Of a DNA stretch of 64,000 nt, positions 36,139 to 45,572 are shown in pieces. This DNA comes from Chryseobacterium gleum (GTDB taxonomy: Bacteria > Bacteroidota > Bacteroidia > Flavobacteriales > Weeksellaceae): the NCBI RefSeq assembly GCF_900636535.1, contig NZ_LR134289.1, positions 2,108,001-2,172,000 of the forward strand, read 5' to 3'. The notes under the pieces were generated by a model. The model made no database searches and was not told the origin of the DNA. It saw nothing but the letters and a program-made list of their open reading frames with translations. Position 1 is the first letter of the stretch; every line of letters starts with the position of its first letter. Both the position numbers and the translations under genes were made by a program.

Positions 36139-39100
36139 TTAAAAAGAAACATTAAATCCTACAGTTACCGACTTGGTGATAGGCTGTGCATAAATATTAC
36201 CATACGTTTCCGGATCGAAATATCCTTTATATCCGTTACTGAAAACGAAAAGGTTACGTCCTTCAACGCTCAGTCTCAAACTGGAAATCCCCATAGGATT
36301 GGTAAATTCTTTAGGAAGCGTATATCCTAAACGGATACTGCTGATTCTGATGTAGCTGATCTCTTTCGCCCAAACATCCAATAAGCTGTACGCATTTGAA
36401 CGGTTTCCGGCAAACCATTTATTGGCCATCCATCCATCAGGATTAGCATCCATATCAGGACTCGTAATACCCGGAAGTGAACTTCCTGCTTCATAGATAT
36501 CTCTTGTATAATTTCTTCCTCTGTCCAGCTCCATACCGCGGTAAGACGGAGTTCTCATTACGGTCTGCTTCAGGTTGAATGTCGCAGAAATTGTAAGATC
36601 AAAATTACTTACCTTAAAGGTATTGATAATCCCTCCGGTAAATTTCGGGTCTCTGTCTCCTACATAGGTAAACAGGCTTCTCAGCTCAGCGTTTGAAAGC
36701 TTTGTATCTACCAACTGTCCCGGAAGAAAGTCTGCATATACATCATATAACTTAAAGAATTCTGCTGCCGAAATCTTCTGATCACCTTTCCAGAATAATG
36801 GGTTTCCGTGTTCATCCATTCCTGCAGTTTTCAAAGCAAAAACAGCATTTACAGGAAGTCCTTCTCTTGACGGAAGCAATGAGTTATCACGTGGCTGCTC
36901 ACTTAATACTCTACTTTTGTTATGAGCAAAGTTGATGGTAGTTGTCCACTTGAAATTATCATGATTGATGTTTCTGGTCGATATTGCCAGTTCAAAACCT
37001 TTGTTGGTTAAGCTTCCCCAGTTCATCATCGTATATTCGAACCCGGTTTCAAGAGGGGTTTCTTTCATACTGATCATATCTGTACCTTTTCTGCTGTAGA
37101 CATCAGCGGTAAGGCTTACACGGTTATTGAACAATCCTAAATCAAGCCCTAAGTTGGTATTGGTTGTTTTTTCCCATCTCAGTTTATCGTTCGGAGGGCT
37201 GAGAACATTAATAATTGCTTCTTTTCCTCCCGGAAGAATGGTTGCATCATTATATTCACCAATAAAGAATGGTGATGTATTTCTGTCGATATTTCCCTGA
37301 AGACCGTAAGATGCTCTAAGCCTAAGGTTAGATACCGCAGAAATATTTTTCATAAAGTCTTCTTTCGTTACCAGCCATGATCCTGAAACTGCCCAGATCG
37401 GAAGATATTTATATTTTTTATTTACCCCGAAAAGATTGGTTCCGTCATATCTCACACTTCCAAAGAATGTATACTTCTGGTCGTAAGTATAAGATGCTGT
37501 TGCAAACATGGAAGCATAAGCATTCTCAATTGGAGGATTTTCACGATAGGTTTCATATCTTTTATCTGCTGCAAAACTTGAATTCGGGAAAACAATGGCC
37601 GTAGCTCTTCTGGTCTTCGGATCATATCCGAAAGCTCTTGTAATCGTTGTATTATCTTCTGTTTTACGGATTTCCGTACCGGCCATCAAATCAATCTCAT
37701 GTTTATTGATCTTTGTGCTGTATGCCGCCTGCAATTTCCAGTTGTACTGGAAGAAATCATTATCCCAGTTTTGTTTTACAGCACCAGCCGGCAGAAAGTA
37801 ATTGTATTTACCGTCTTTGTAATAACGGGTATTTTCTTTCATTTTTCTGGTGAAGTAAGTATTCTCTGCTGCGAACTTCTCTGTTTTGTTGGCATCATAC
37901 TGAATCCCTAACTGAGAGGTAAACCTTAAACTTTTTGAAGCTTTATATTCTAAATCTAAAATACCTTTCAAAGAGTTATTTTTCAGCGAATAATTGGTAT
38001 TTTCTCTTTCCTCAAGGAAGTTGAAAGGAATATAACGGTCTTCAAAACCATCCATATCTCTATCATAATTGTAACTTCCATCTGCATTGAAAGGTTTCAT
38101 GTAAGGATTGGCATTCCTTGAATAGTTAACCGGGTTTATTGAAGCATCAGCATCCGTTACAAAAGATGTACGTTCACTTTGTGTTCCGAAAATAGAGATT
38201 CCTGCATTTAACTTATCACTTAATTTGTAATTGTTTTTTAAAGTCAGGTTATACCTTTTAAAACCTGTCCCGATAGTTGTTCCTTCTTCATCATAGTATC
38301 CCAGGGAGAAATAGTAATCTGCACGGTCACTTCCTCCGGAAACACTTAATCCGTATTGTTTGTTGATAGCATTTCTGTACAACAGTTTGCCCCAGTCTGT
38401 ATTGTTGTTTCTTAAACCGTTAATTTGCTGACGGGTGAATGAATTCAACGCGTCAAAACCACCGTTTCTGAAAACATCAAGCTGGTTGTTCTGAGTCAGA
38501 ATTCTCATCACTTCTCCTTTATCTGCACGGTAAGTAAGATCTGCACGTTTGGCAAGCATCAGTTCCAGATCTACTTTTTCAGAAGCATTTAAAAGGTTTA
38601 GTTTATCAAAATCAGGGCGTGCTGTAACAAAAGTATCTGCAGAGAAATTCAGTTTTAAGCTTCCCTTTTTTCCTTTTTTGGTTGTGATGGAGATTACCCC
38701 GTTTGCAGCTCTTGCTCCGTAAATTGCCGTTGCAGCCGCATCTTTAAGGATGGTGATATCTTCAATATCGTTAGGGTTCAAACCTGCAATAGAGAAGTTC
38801 TGAAGCTGGTCAATATTGTCTTTATCCGTAAAGTTAGGCACATCATTTCCTTCCAACGGAAGACCATCGATTACCCATAGCGGATCCTGAGGTCCGGAAA
38901 GAGAAGCTGTACCCCTGATTCTGATTTTTGCAGGACTACCAGGAGCACCGGTTTCGGGAGTTACTGCCACACCAGCAATCTGCCCTGCCAGCATCTGGTC
39001 TACACTGGCCACACCAGCCTGGCTGATGTTGTCCATTTTTACAGTAGAAACTGCTGAAGTCTGCTTGCGCTTTTCAATTTTCTGGTAACCGGTGATAATT

Positions 39101-39468
39101 ACTTCCTGGATTTTATTTTTATCTGAAACTTCAGAAGTCAGTCTGATGGTATAATTCGTTTGCCCTTCATTAAGCTGAATGACCCTGGATTCATAACCTG
39201 GAAAACTTACCAGTACGGATTTTGTATCGGCAGGGATTTCCAGTATGAATTTTCCGTCCTTATCAGTCACTGTACCTACTGATACACTTTCGATAATTCC
39301 TTCCAGTTCTGTTTTTGTAGACACTGACTGTGTCTCGATTTTTATAGATGCACCGCTGATAATATGGGATGTATTGGCATCTTCTATTTTCCCGGTGATG
39401 GTTTTCTTTTGCTGGGCCATTGCTATATTAGCAGCCAAAAGAGGTAAAAGTATTAGAGTTTTTTTCAT
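36139..39468 (-). CDS. SusC/RagA TonB-linked outer-membrane transporter
   Basis: 1109 aa with signal peptide (1-18, ending NIAMAQ). A carboxypeptidase-D-like domain comes first (about 22-115), unusually long because of a roughly 20-residue insertion (around 48-66). The plug follows with VIITGYQK and SVDQMLAGQIAGV, ILKDAAATAIYGARAANGVI, and the C-terminal 22-strand barrel ends in aromatic F. It imports its ligand across the outer membrane with TonB energy and pairs with SusD. It stands 7 bp downstream of the metalloprotease gene. Confidence 0.94.
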   Translation of the reverse strand: MKKTLILLPLLAANIAMAQQKKTITGKIEDANTSHIISGASIKIETQSVSTKTELEGIIESVSVGTVTDKDGKFILEIPADTKSVLVSFPGYESRVIQLNEGQTNYTIRLTSEVSDKNKIQEVIITGYQKIEKRKQTSAVSTVKMDNISQAGVASVDQMLAGQIAGVAVTPETGAPGSPAKIRIRGTASLSGPQDPLWVIDGLPLEGNDVPNFTDKDNIDQLQNFSIAGLNPNDIEDITILKDAAATAIYGARAANGVISITTKKGKKGSLKLNFSADTFVTARPDFDKLNLLNASEKVDLELMLAKRADLTYRADKGEVMRILTQNNQLDVFRNGGFDALNSFTRQQINGLRNNNTDWGKLLYRNAINKQYGLSVSGGSDRADYYFSLGYYDEEGTTIGTGFKRYNLTLKNNYKLSDKLNAGISIFGTQSERTSFVTDADASINPVNYSRNANPYMKPFNADGSYNYDRDMDGFEDRYIPFNFLEERENTNYSLKNNSLKGILDLEYKASKSLRFTSQLGIQYDANKTEKFAAENTYFTRKMKENTRYYKDGKYNYFLPAGAVKQNWDNDFFQYNWKLQAAYSTKINKHEIDLMAGTEIRKTEDNTTITRAFGYDPKTRRATAIVFPNSSFAADKRYETYRENPPIENAYASMFATASYTYDQKYTFFGSVRYDGTNLFGVNKKYKYLPIWAVSGSWLVTKEDFMKNISAVSNLRLRASYGLQGNIDRNTSPFFIGEYNDATILPGGKEAIINVLSPPNDKLRWEKTTNTNLGLDLGLFNNRVSLTADVYSRKGTDMISMKETPLETGFEYTMMNWGSLTNKGFELAISTRNINHDNFKWTTTINFAHNKSRVLSEQPRDNSLLPSREGLPVNAVFALKTAGMDEHGNPLFWKGDQKISAAEFFKLYDVYADFLPGQLVDTKLSNAELRSLFTYVGDRDPKFTGGIINTFKVSNFDLTISATFNLKQTVMRTPSYRGMELDRGRNYTRDIYEAGSSLPGITSPDMDANPDGWMANKWFAGNRSNAYSLLDVWAKEISYIRISSIRLGYTLPKEFTNPMGISSLRLSVEGRNLFVFSNGYKGYFDPETYGNIYAQPITKSVTVGFNVSF

Positions 39469-39474
39469 TGCCGT

Positions 39475-42048
39475 TTATTTGTTTAAAGCCTCTTGTATAC
39501 GAATGATTAAATCTGTGTAATGTGCTCTCGAAGCATCATCACCTCTGTACCTTGTTCTGTTCAGTAAGTCCAGAACCTTCTGAAGTTCTGCTCTCTTGTA
39601 CGTAGTAACCTCAGATACTCTTTTCATGGATGAATAATTGATATTCCTCAAACCGTGATCATCTTCATGAAAATTACAGATGGTCGGGATCTTCAGGTTA
39701 TCATCTGTTTTCAATCCTTTCACTGCCGTTTTCTCAAATAATTTGTTTACTGAAACAATTAAGGCATCCACATAATTTTTCTGTGTCATCTTTTCAAGCA
39801 TCGTAAGGCTTCCTTTTTTACTGAAAATGGCTGTTCTCACCTGATCAAATAAATTCTCAACCGTATAGATTTCGTCTTTTGAGCCGGACATCTGATGTTT
39901 TAATTCATTTTCGAGCAGCCTAAGTAACCTGTCATCCATAAATAAAGAATAGATATTCGCATACTGCATTCCTCTTGCAAGGGTATACGGTGTCTGTTCA
40001 AATGGTCCCATTGGCGAATCTTTTACCGGGTACGTTTTTTCTGTAATCGGATTAAAGAATAACCATTCCGGAAGGTTGATGGCATTTTTAACAAGATAAT
40101 CAACCGCTCTTCTCTGAATTTCTGCAGGAACCGCCTCGTAAGCTTTCTTTTTGTTTCCAAAAACTGTATTGTTCAGGTAAATTCCTCCTACATTCGCCAT
40201 CACATGACCTGTGTACAGATCCCACTGCCCGATTACTCCCAGATACAGTTTTCCGGCATCTGTATAATCTTTACCATCTTCATAGGTCCATTGTAAAAGA
40301 TTATTGATAACCACTTTCAGGTTTTTCATCCCGTATTCACTGGCTTTCATCGCATCATCTCCCAAATCTTCAGACTGTGAACGCGGATCAATAGTTTCAA
40401 GATAGCTCTGCTGTTCTCCATAGAAATACATCGGGTCATCCTGATGTTTTTCAATTAAGTTTTTCAGCGCTTTTTTCTCTGTGAATTCATCCGGATACCA
40501 ACGGTAACCCCATTCTATGGCATATTTATCGTAAAGGCCAATTTTCGGAGTTATGGCTGTAACTCCATCTTCCGGCTGAGCTACGTAATTGTAACGGGCA
40601 TAATCCATAATGGAAGGAGCTGTACCTCCCATTTTGTCTGTGAACTCTTTGGAGCGAAGCGATTCTACAGGAAAAGCAAAGGATGCTCCCATATTGTGCT
40701 TCAGTCCGAAAGTGTGTCCTACTTCATGAGATGAAACAAAACGGATGGCTTCACCCATATGTTCATCACTGAATTTATTTCCTCTTGCTTTTGGATCAAT
40801 AGGCCCTGTCTGAATTCTCATCCAGTCATGAAGAGAAGTCATTACATTATGCCACCAGATAATATCTGCCTCGATAATTTCCCCGCTTCTCGGGTCTACT
40901 ACTGATGGTCCCATTGCATTTGACTTTGGCGAAGCGGCGTAGGTAATCACAGAATATCTTACATCATCAATATCAAAATCTTCATCTTTCTCATCCGGCA
41001 TTTTCGCAATCACTGCATTTTTGAATCCTGCCTGCTCAAACGCCGCCTGCCAGTCATGTACTCCGGCGATGATTTTCTCACGCCATTGTTTTGGTGTCGC
41101 CGGGTCGATATAATAAACAATCGGCTTCTTAGGCTCTACCAGCTCACCTCTTAAGTATTTTTCTTTATCTTCATCTTTGGGTTCAAGATTCCATTTGGTA
41201 ATGAAGAATTTCTCATCCATTTTCTGCTGGTTGTCATTAAATGACCAGTGTTTTTCGGAGAAAAATCCGACTCTTGAATCCGCTACTCTTGGTTTCATCG
41301 GTATTTTAGAAAGCAGAACCAGATTGGTTGTAACTCCTAATGTTACCGGAAGATCTACGCCACCTTCATTGACAGAAGTAGACAATTGAGACTTCACCAC
41401 AAGGTTCTTGGGAAAAGTTTTTACTCCTTCTATATAAGAAAGGCTTGACTTCACAGATCCTCCCAATCCTACATTGGCCAATACATCATTAAAGCTTTTC
41501 TGATTTCCGTCAAAAACTTTATTGACTTTAATCGCTACAGCTGTAGAGTCATTGTTTTGTGCTTCAATATCAAAGACTTCAATGACAGATTCTGAAAAAT
41601 TGTCTTTTACAGATTTTGTAATGGCATCATTTTTTGGGGATGATACCTTAGGTACAACAGTTTTCACCCATACTTTTTTAGCTATAGGATCACGGTGGAA
41701 AGAGATGACTTTATTTTCATAATTCATTCCTTTGTTTAAACCTGCTTCATTCACCTGCATCGGTACCTGAGAAAGCTTGTTGACCACCAAAAACTGGCGC
41801 CCCATTAAGCTGTCAGGAATCTCAAAATAAATATCCGTTTTTACCTGAATGGTATTAAAAAGCCCTTTTTTATAGGTTCCTTTTTTGATCAGGTCTTCAA
41901 TCTTTTTGGTTTTCTTGGAGGAAGAGGTTTCTGTCTTATCCGTTTTTTCTTTGTTGACCTTTACCGTATCTTTATCTTTTTTCTGTGCTACTGCCATTGG
42001 TGAAGCCACAGCAAGACCGAGATACAGTGCAAGCCTGTAATTCTTCAT
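39475..42048 (-). CDS. Zinc-dependent metalloprotease (DUF4953/DUF5117 type)
   Basis: 857 aa from the ATG at 42048 (MKNYRLALYLGL), which gives a proper signal peptide ending SPMAVAQ; the upstream frame to 42114 would precede the promoter. After a charged linker (EKTDKTETSSSKK) the beta-rich DUF5117/5118 region follows. The metzincin-type zinc motif HEVGHTFGLKH is at 441-451 (E442 catalytic; H441, H445, H451 ligands). Probably a secreted or surface protease feeding peptides to the SusC/SusD pair in the same operon, as seen for this gene trio in Bacteroidetes. Confidence 0.88.
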   Translation of the reverse strand: MKNYRLALYLGLAVASPMAVAQKKDKDTVKVNKEKTDKTETSSSKKTKKIEDLIKKGTYKKGLFNTIQVKTDIYFEIPDSLMGRQFLVVNKLSQVPMQVNEAGLNKGMNYENKVISFHRDPIAKKVWVKTVVPKVSSPKNDAITKSVKDNFSESVIEVFDIEAQNNDSTAVAIKVNKVFDGNQKSFNDVLANVGLGGSVKSSLSYIEGVKTFPKNLVVKSQLSTSVNEGGVDLPVTLGVTTNLVLLSKIPMKPRVADSRVGFFSEKHWSFNDNQQKMDEKFFITKWNLEPKDEDKEKYLRGELVEPKKPIVYYIDPATPKQWREKIIAGVHDWQAAFEQAGFKNAVIAKMPDEKDEDFDIDDVRYSVITYAASPKSNAMGPSVVDPRSGEIIEADIIWWHNVMTSLHDWMRIQTGPIDPKARGNKFSDEHMGEAIRFVSSHEVGHTFGLKHNMGASFAFPVESLRSKEFTDKMGGTAPSIMDYARYNYVAQPEDGVTAITPKIGLYDKYAIEWGYRWYPDEFTEKKALKNLIEKHQDDPMYFYGEQQSYLETIDPRSQSEDLGDDAMKASEYGMKNLKVVINNLLQWTYEDGKDYTDAGKLYLGVIGQWDLYTGHVMANVGGIYLNNTVFGNKKKAYEAVPAEIQRRAVDYLVKNAINLPEWLFFNPITEKTYPVKDSPMGPFEQTPYTLARGMQYANIYSLFMDDRLLRLLENELKHQMSGSKDEIYTVENLFDQVRTAIFSKKGSLTMLEKMTQKNYVDALIVSVNKLFEKTAVKGLKTDDNLKIPTICNFHEDDHGLRNINYSSMKRVSEVTTYKRAELQKVLDLLNRTRYRGDDASRAHYTDLIIRIQEALNK

Positions 42049-42096
42049 TAAAATAGTCCGATTCATTCCAAATAGTAAATATCTTAGTTTCAGCCG

Positions 42097-42104
42097 CAAA
42101 GCTA
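42097..42104 (-). promoter_or_regulatory. -7 promoter element of the metalloprotease-SusCD operon
   Basis: TAGCTTTG on the minus strand fits TAnnTTTG and would start transcription near 42091, about 43 bases before the ATG. No good -33 TTG is visible, which fits an activator-dependent promoter. Confidence 0.5.
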
Positions 42105-42177
42105 TAGGTATCATGAATCATATATATAATATTAGGGAGTGAATGGTGATTTTTCGGGAGTGAATGGATTTTTATTT

Positions 42178-43761
42178 TCACTTCAATAAAGGCAAAAAAC
42201 ATATGAAATATTCACCATCTACAGAAATATGAAGAAGATTATTCTTAAAATACCCGTAAATCTGATTCAAATAATCAATTCCAAACTTCTCACCCGGTAC
42301 CGGGTCTGTTTTAGGCTGCCAGGTGTTCTTTACCGTAATCCCATCTTCATCAACAATAATGATAATTTCCAGGGGTTGGTCTATGGTTGCTATATTATGT
42401 TTGGTTGCATTTTCCGTGGCGATCTGAAGGGATAAATACGGAATCCTTTTTTCCAGGCTTGCAGGAGCATTGATAATCAGTTCAAACCTCATCTCTTCAT
42501 CAAACCTGCTTTTCAGAAGCTCCATATACTGCTGTATAAATTTGATTTCCTGAGAAACCGGAACAATATTTTCTTTCGGAGGCACGATCAGATACCGGTA
42601 AATCTTCGAAAGATTCATGGTAAATTTCTGGGCATTCTCTTTATTGATCCCAATCAGCATATAAAGGGAATTCAGTGAATTGAAAAGAAAGTGTGGATTG
42701 ATATTGTTTTTAAGCTGCTGAAGCTGATTGATCACTTCGGCTTTGTGCATTTTTTCGTTTTCTATCAAAAGTAAATTCTTCTCCGACTGTATTTTTTCTT
42801 TTTCCTGATAAGCAAGACTGGTCGCCCTCTGAAATAAAATAAAAACAGTTACAATAAGAAATAACGCTGCCAGGAAAATATAAACGGTATAAGTTTTTAT
42901 CTTATTGAGGTTCTCATCGATGATAAAGTTTACATGATTCACAACTGTGTACCCATCAAAATTATCGGTCTTCAATGGTTTTATAAACCGTGTCACCTCC
43001 ACACCCAGATATTCTGAAATGGCTGTTCCCTTGGTATACCCTGCTTCAGTTTGGCGGGTCAGTGTATCATTGGGTTTGATATCTGTAAAGTCGAAAATAT
43101 TCTTCCCGATATATTTTTTCTCCGGATGGGTGATACAGATTCCTTCTTTGGTAAAAACATAGGCATATGTATTGGAACTTTTGTCAACATTGATAAAATA
43201 TTGATGAAGATCGTCAAGACTTACGGTAGAACCATAATATAATCTGCTTTTATCGGGCAGGACCAAAGAATCATAGCTTATCCAGTACGTACTGTCTTTT
43301 TGAGTCGTCAAAAGATCTTTAAAATGCCCCGGTCCATTATTTTTGAGAACAACAGAATGCCCTTTATCCTTTGTTTTCTTAAAAATACCTGATAACGGAT
43401 TATTACTTTCTGTTTTACCGGAAGCGGCATTTTCATAATAATACCAGCTGTAAGGAAGCAGATTTCTTTTTTTGTTCAGGTCATTTAAAACCGAAGAATA
43501 GTCTTTATAGTTCTTCAATCCGTCTTTCTGGATCAATGCACGAAGGAGATACTGATAATCTTCAATATTTCTGAATTCATGTTCTATAGATTCATACTTT
43601 CGGAAGAATGTTTTCTTGGCAAAATCGTCGGTATTCTTACGGCTGTCTTCGGTAATCAGAAGACTCAAAACGGCAAATGCTGCCACTGCAATGAAGCAGG
43701 CAGATAAAGCGGTAATATAAATGGATTTTTTGGATAAAGCGTGCTTAAAATTAATAATCAA
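42178..43761 (-). CDS. LytS-type sensor histidine kinase with extracytoplasmic Cache-like domain
   Basis: 527 aa. Membrane helices at 13-36 and 290-311 enclose a periplasmic sensor of about 250 residues, which resembles a double Cache domain (VFTKEGICITHPEKKYIGKN at 202-221). The kinase core has H357 in NNINPHFLFNSLNSLY and a reduced ATPase lobe with ATENATKHN. This is the HisKA-7TM/LytS-like kinase group that pairs with LytTR regulators. It is the first gene of the minus-strand locus; the regulator gene is last. Ligand unknown. Confidence 0.88.
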   Translation of the reverse strand: MIINFKHALSKKSIYITALSACFIAVAAFAVLSLLITEDSRKNTDDFAKKTFFRKYESIEHEFRNIEDYQYLLRALIQKDGLKNYKDYSSVLNDLNKKRNLLPYSWYYYENAASGKTESNNPLSGIFKKTKDKGHSVVLKNNGPGHFKDLLTTQKDSTYWISYDSLVLPDKSRLYYGSTVSLDDLHQYFINVDKSSNTYAYVFTKEGICITHPEKKYIGKNIFDFTDIKPNDTLTRQTEAGYTKGTAISEYLGVEVTRFIKPLKTDNFDGYTVVNHVNFIIDENLNKIKTYTVYIFLAALFLIVTVFILFQRATSLAYQEKEKIQSEKNLLLIENEKMHKAEVINQLQQLKNNINPHFLFNSLNSLYMLIGINKENAQKFTMNLSKIYRYLIVPPKENIVPVSQEIKFIQQYMELLKSRFDEEMRFELIINAPASLEKRIPYLSLQIATENATKHNIATIDQPLEIIIIVDEDGITVKNTWQPKTDPVPGEKFGIDYLNQIYGYFKNNLLHISVDGEYFICFLPLLK

Positions 43762-43805
43762 ATTCTATAAATTACGGATTCCTCTACATATAAATTATTC
43801 GTTTG

Positions 43806-43813
43806 CAAAGATA
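43806..43813 (-). promoter_or_regulatory. -7 promoter element of the histidine kinase
   Basis: TATCTTTG on the minus strand, about 45 bases before the ATG at 43761. Confidence 0.5.
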
Positions 43814-43960
43814 TAACAAAGATTTCAGGACTGTAAAGTGATTTATTTATATATTTTAAATATCCGCTAACCGTCAGTTTTTAGCAACCCCTACAATAAT
43901 CAATACAATAGGAAACTGCTGTAAGTATGGTGACCTCCTTATTTTATAATTTCATACATT

Positions 43961-44905
43961 TTATTTGAACAGCCTGCTCATCATAAAATTATTATATTCA
44001 TCTTTTATGGAAGAATTAAAGAGGTCAAATAAATGCAAAGCGCCTGGAATCACCCATAGTTCTGTCTTCACTCCTGCCTTGTATAAGAGTTGAGCATATT
44101 CTATATCCTCGTCTCTCAAAGGGTCTAATTCACAGGCAACAATAGTGGTTTGTGGTAAACTTGAAAAATTGTTGTAACAGGTCAGGTCTGAATATGGAAT
44201 GCTTTTATCTTTATTTTCCTCCCCAAGAAAGTGCAGCCAGGCTGTCTTTGCATAATTTTTATTCCACAGAGGAATATCGGTAAACTCTTCCATTGAAGGA
44301 GTATTCAGCCTGTTATGAATAACAGGATACAGCAAGAACTGATGTTTTATATTTTGAATAGTATGGTCTGCTGCCATTTGAGTTACGGCCGCCGCCAAAT
44401 GTCCTCCCGCACTTGCTCCAAATATGGTAATATCGTCAGGATTAATTCCCAATTGTTTTCCACCGTGTTTTATAATCCATTGTAAAGCATCAAAACCATC
44501 TGAAACAGGAATCGGAAACCGATATTGGGGGGCCAGCCTGTAATCAACAGATATAATGGTTGCACTGAGTTTATCTGTTATTTCGAACATCTGATCATCC
44601 ACCTGCTCAGGCAATCCAAAAACATAACCTCCTCCGTGAAAGTAAAGAAGAACTCTATCCGGTTTGAAATCTTCAGCCTGATAAATATGCAGCCTGATTT
44701 GATATCCATCTTCTGAACCGGGAATAAAAATATCTTTCACAACAATATGATCCGGCTTCTTAAAGGGATGAGCTTTCACAAATTCTTTTCTTTCCTCTTG
44801 AATAATTTCCGGATTATTCAAAAACAAATTTTCATCAATTTCTAATGAATAAGGAACATTATCAATACTATATTTTAAATCACTGTTAATTCTATCAAAA
44901 TTCAT
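43961..44905 (-). CDS. Alpha/beta hydrolase, HSL/acetyl-esterase type
   Basis: 314 aa, no signal peptide. Oxyanion-hole HGGGYVFG at 90-97 and the nucleophile elbow GASAGG with S165 are hallmarks of the hormone-sensitive-lipase family. The Asp of the triad is likely in ACELDPLRDED (about 256-266) and the His in PGALHLFDLF. It cleaves small esters; substrate unknown. It is divergent from an HxlR regulator gene with 142 bp between starts, so the regulator may control it. Confidence 0.9.
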   Translation of the reverse strand: MNFDRINSDLKYSIDNVPYSLEIDENLFLNNPEIIQEERKEFVKAHPFKKPDHIVVKDIFIPGSEDGYQIRLHIYQAEDFKPDRVLLYFHGGGYVFGLPEQVDDQMFEITDKLSATIISVDYRLAPQYRFPIPVSDGFDALQWIIKHGGKQLGINPDDITIFGASAGGHLAAAVTQMAADHTIQNIKHQFLLYPVIHNRLNTPSMEEFTDIPLWNKNYAKTAWLHFLGEENKDKSIPYSDLTCYNNFSSLPQTTIVACELDPLRDEDIEYAQLLYKAGVKTELWVIPGALHLFDLFNSSIKDEYNNFMMSRLFK

Positions 44906-45047
44906 ATTAATTTAAGTATTTTGTTCTACATAGGTGATAAAACTACTTTCAGGCAGTACATCTCCTGTTTTATTTGTAAATTTAACTGATCTATATTCTG
45001 TTTTCCAAGTGAACAAATGATTGTCCGGAACGAACAAAAATGTAAGT

Positions 45048-45410
45048 ATGAGTATTAAAGAATCATCTACCAATAATGAAAATAAAAAAACACTGGAGTA
45101 CAGCTGTTCTGAAATATATGCCGTCAATCTCATCAGTGGGCGCTGGATTCTCTCCATCTGCTACCATCTTAAACATGGAAAGTTAAGATTTTCTGAACTG
45201 AAAGATAAAATCCACAATATTTCAGAAAGAATGCTCACTTTGCAGTTAAAAAAAATGGAGCAGGAAGAACTCATCAGCAAGAAAGTATATGCTGAAGTGC
45301 CCACAAAAGTAGAATATGAACTTACGGAAATTGGCAAAAAATTAATTCCGGTTCTGGATCAGCTGGAACTATGGGGAAACGAGCATAAAAAAATTAAGAA
45401 GAAAAAATAG
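45048..45410 (+). CDS. HxlR family transcriptional regulator
   Basis: 120 aa from the ATG at 45048. The longer frame opens with TTG at 45021, which lacks support. The winged helix region shows NLISGRWILSICYHL-GKLRFSELKDKI-ISERMLTLQLKKMEQEELI, the standard HxlR pattern. There is one Cys near the N-terminus (YSCSE), which in some HxlR proteins senses quinones or aldehydes; the role here is not known. Divergent from the esterase gene at 43961. Confidence 0.9.
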   Translation: MSIKESSTNNENKKTLEYSCSEIYAVNLISGRWILSICYHLKHGKLRFSELKDKIHNISERMLTLQLKKMEQEELISKKVYAEVPTKVEYELTEIGKKLIPVLDQLELWGNEHKKIKKKK

Positions 45411-45572
45411 TTTTACTAAACTACTTTATTATATCCTCATACTTTTATAAAAGTCTGAAGAATCAGAAGTATCTATAAGTCTTAAAATTAGTTAATATCA
45501 TGGTTTGCTCCGCAGATTCGGCTCGCTATATTTTGAAAATTAATTATCTTCGCCTACAAATCTTATTTGAAA

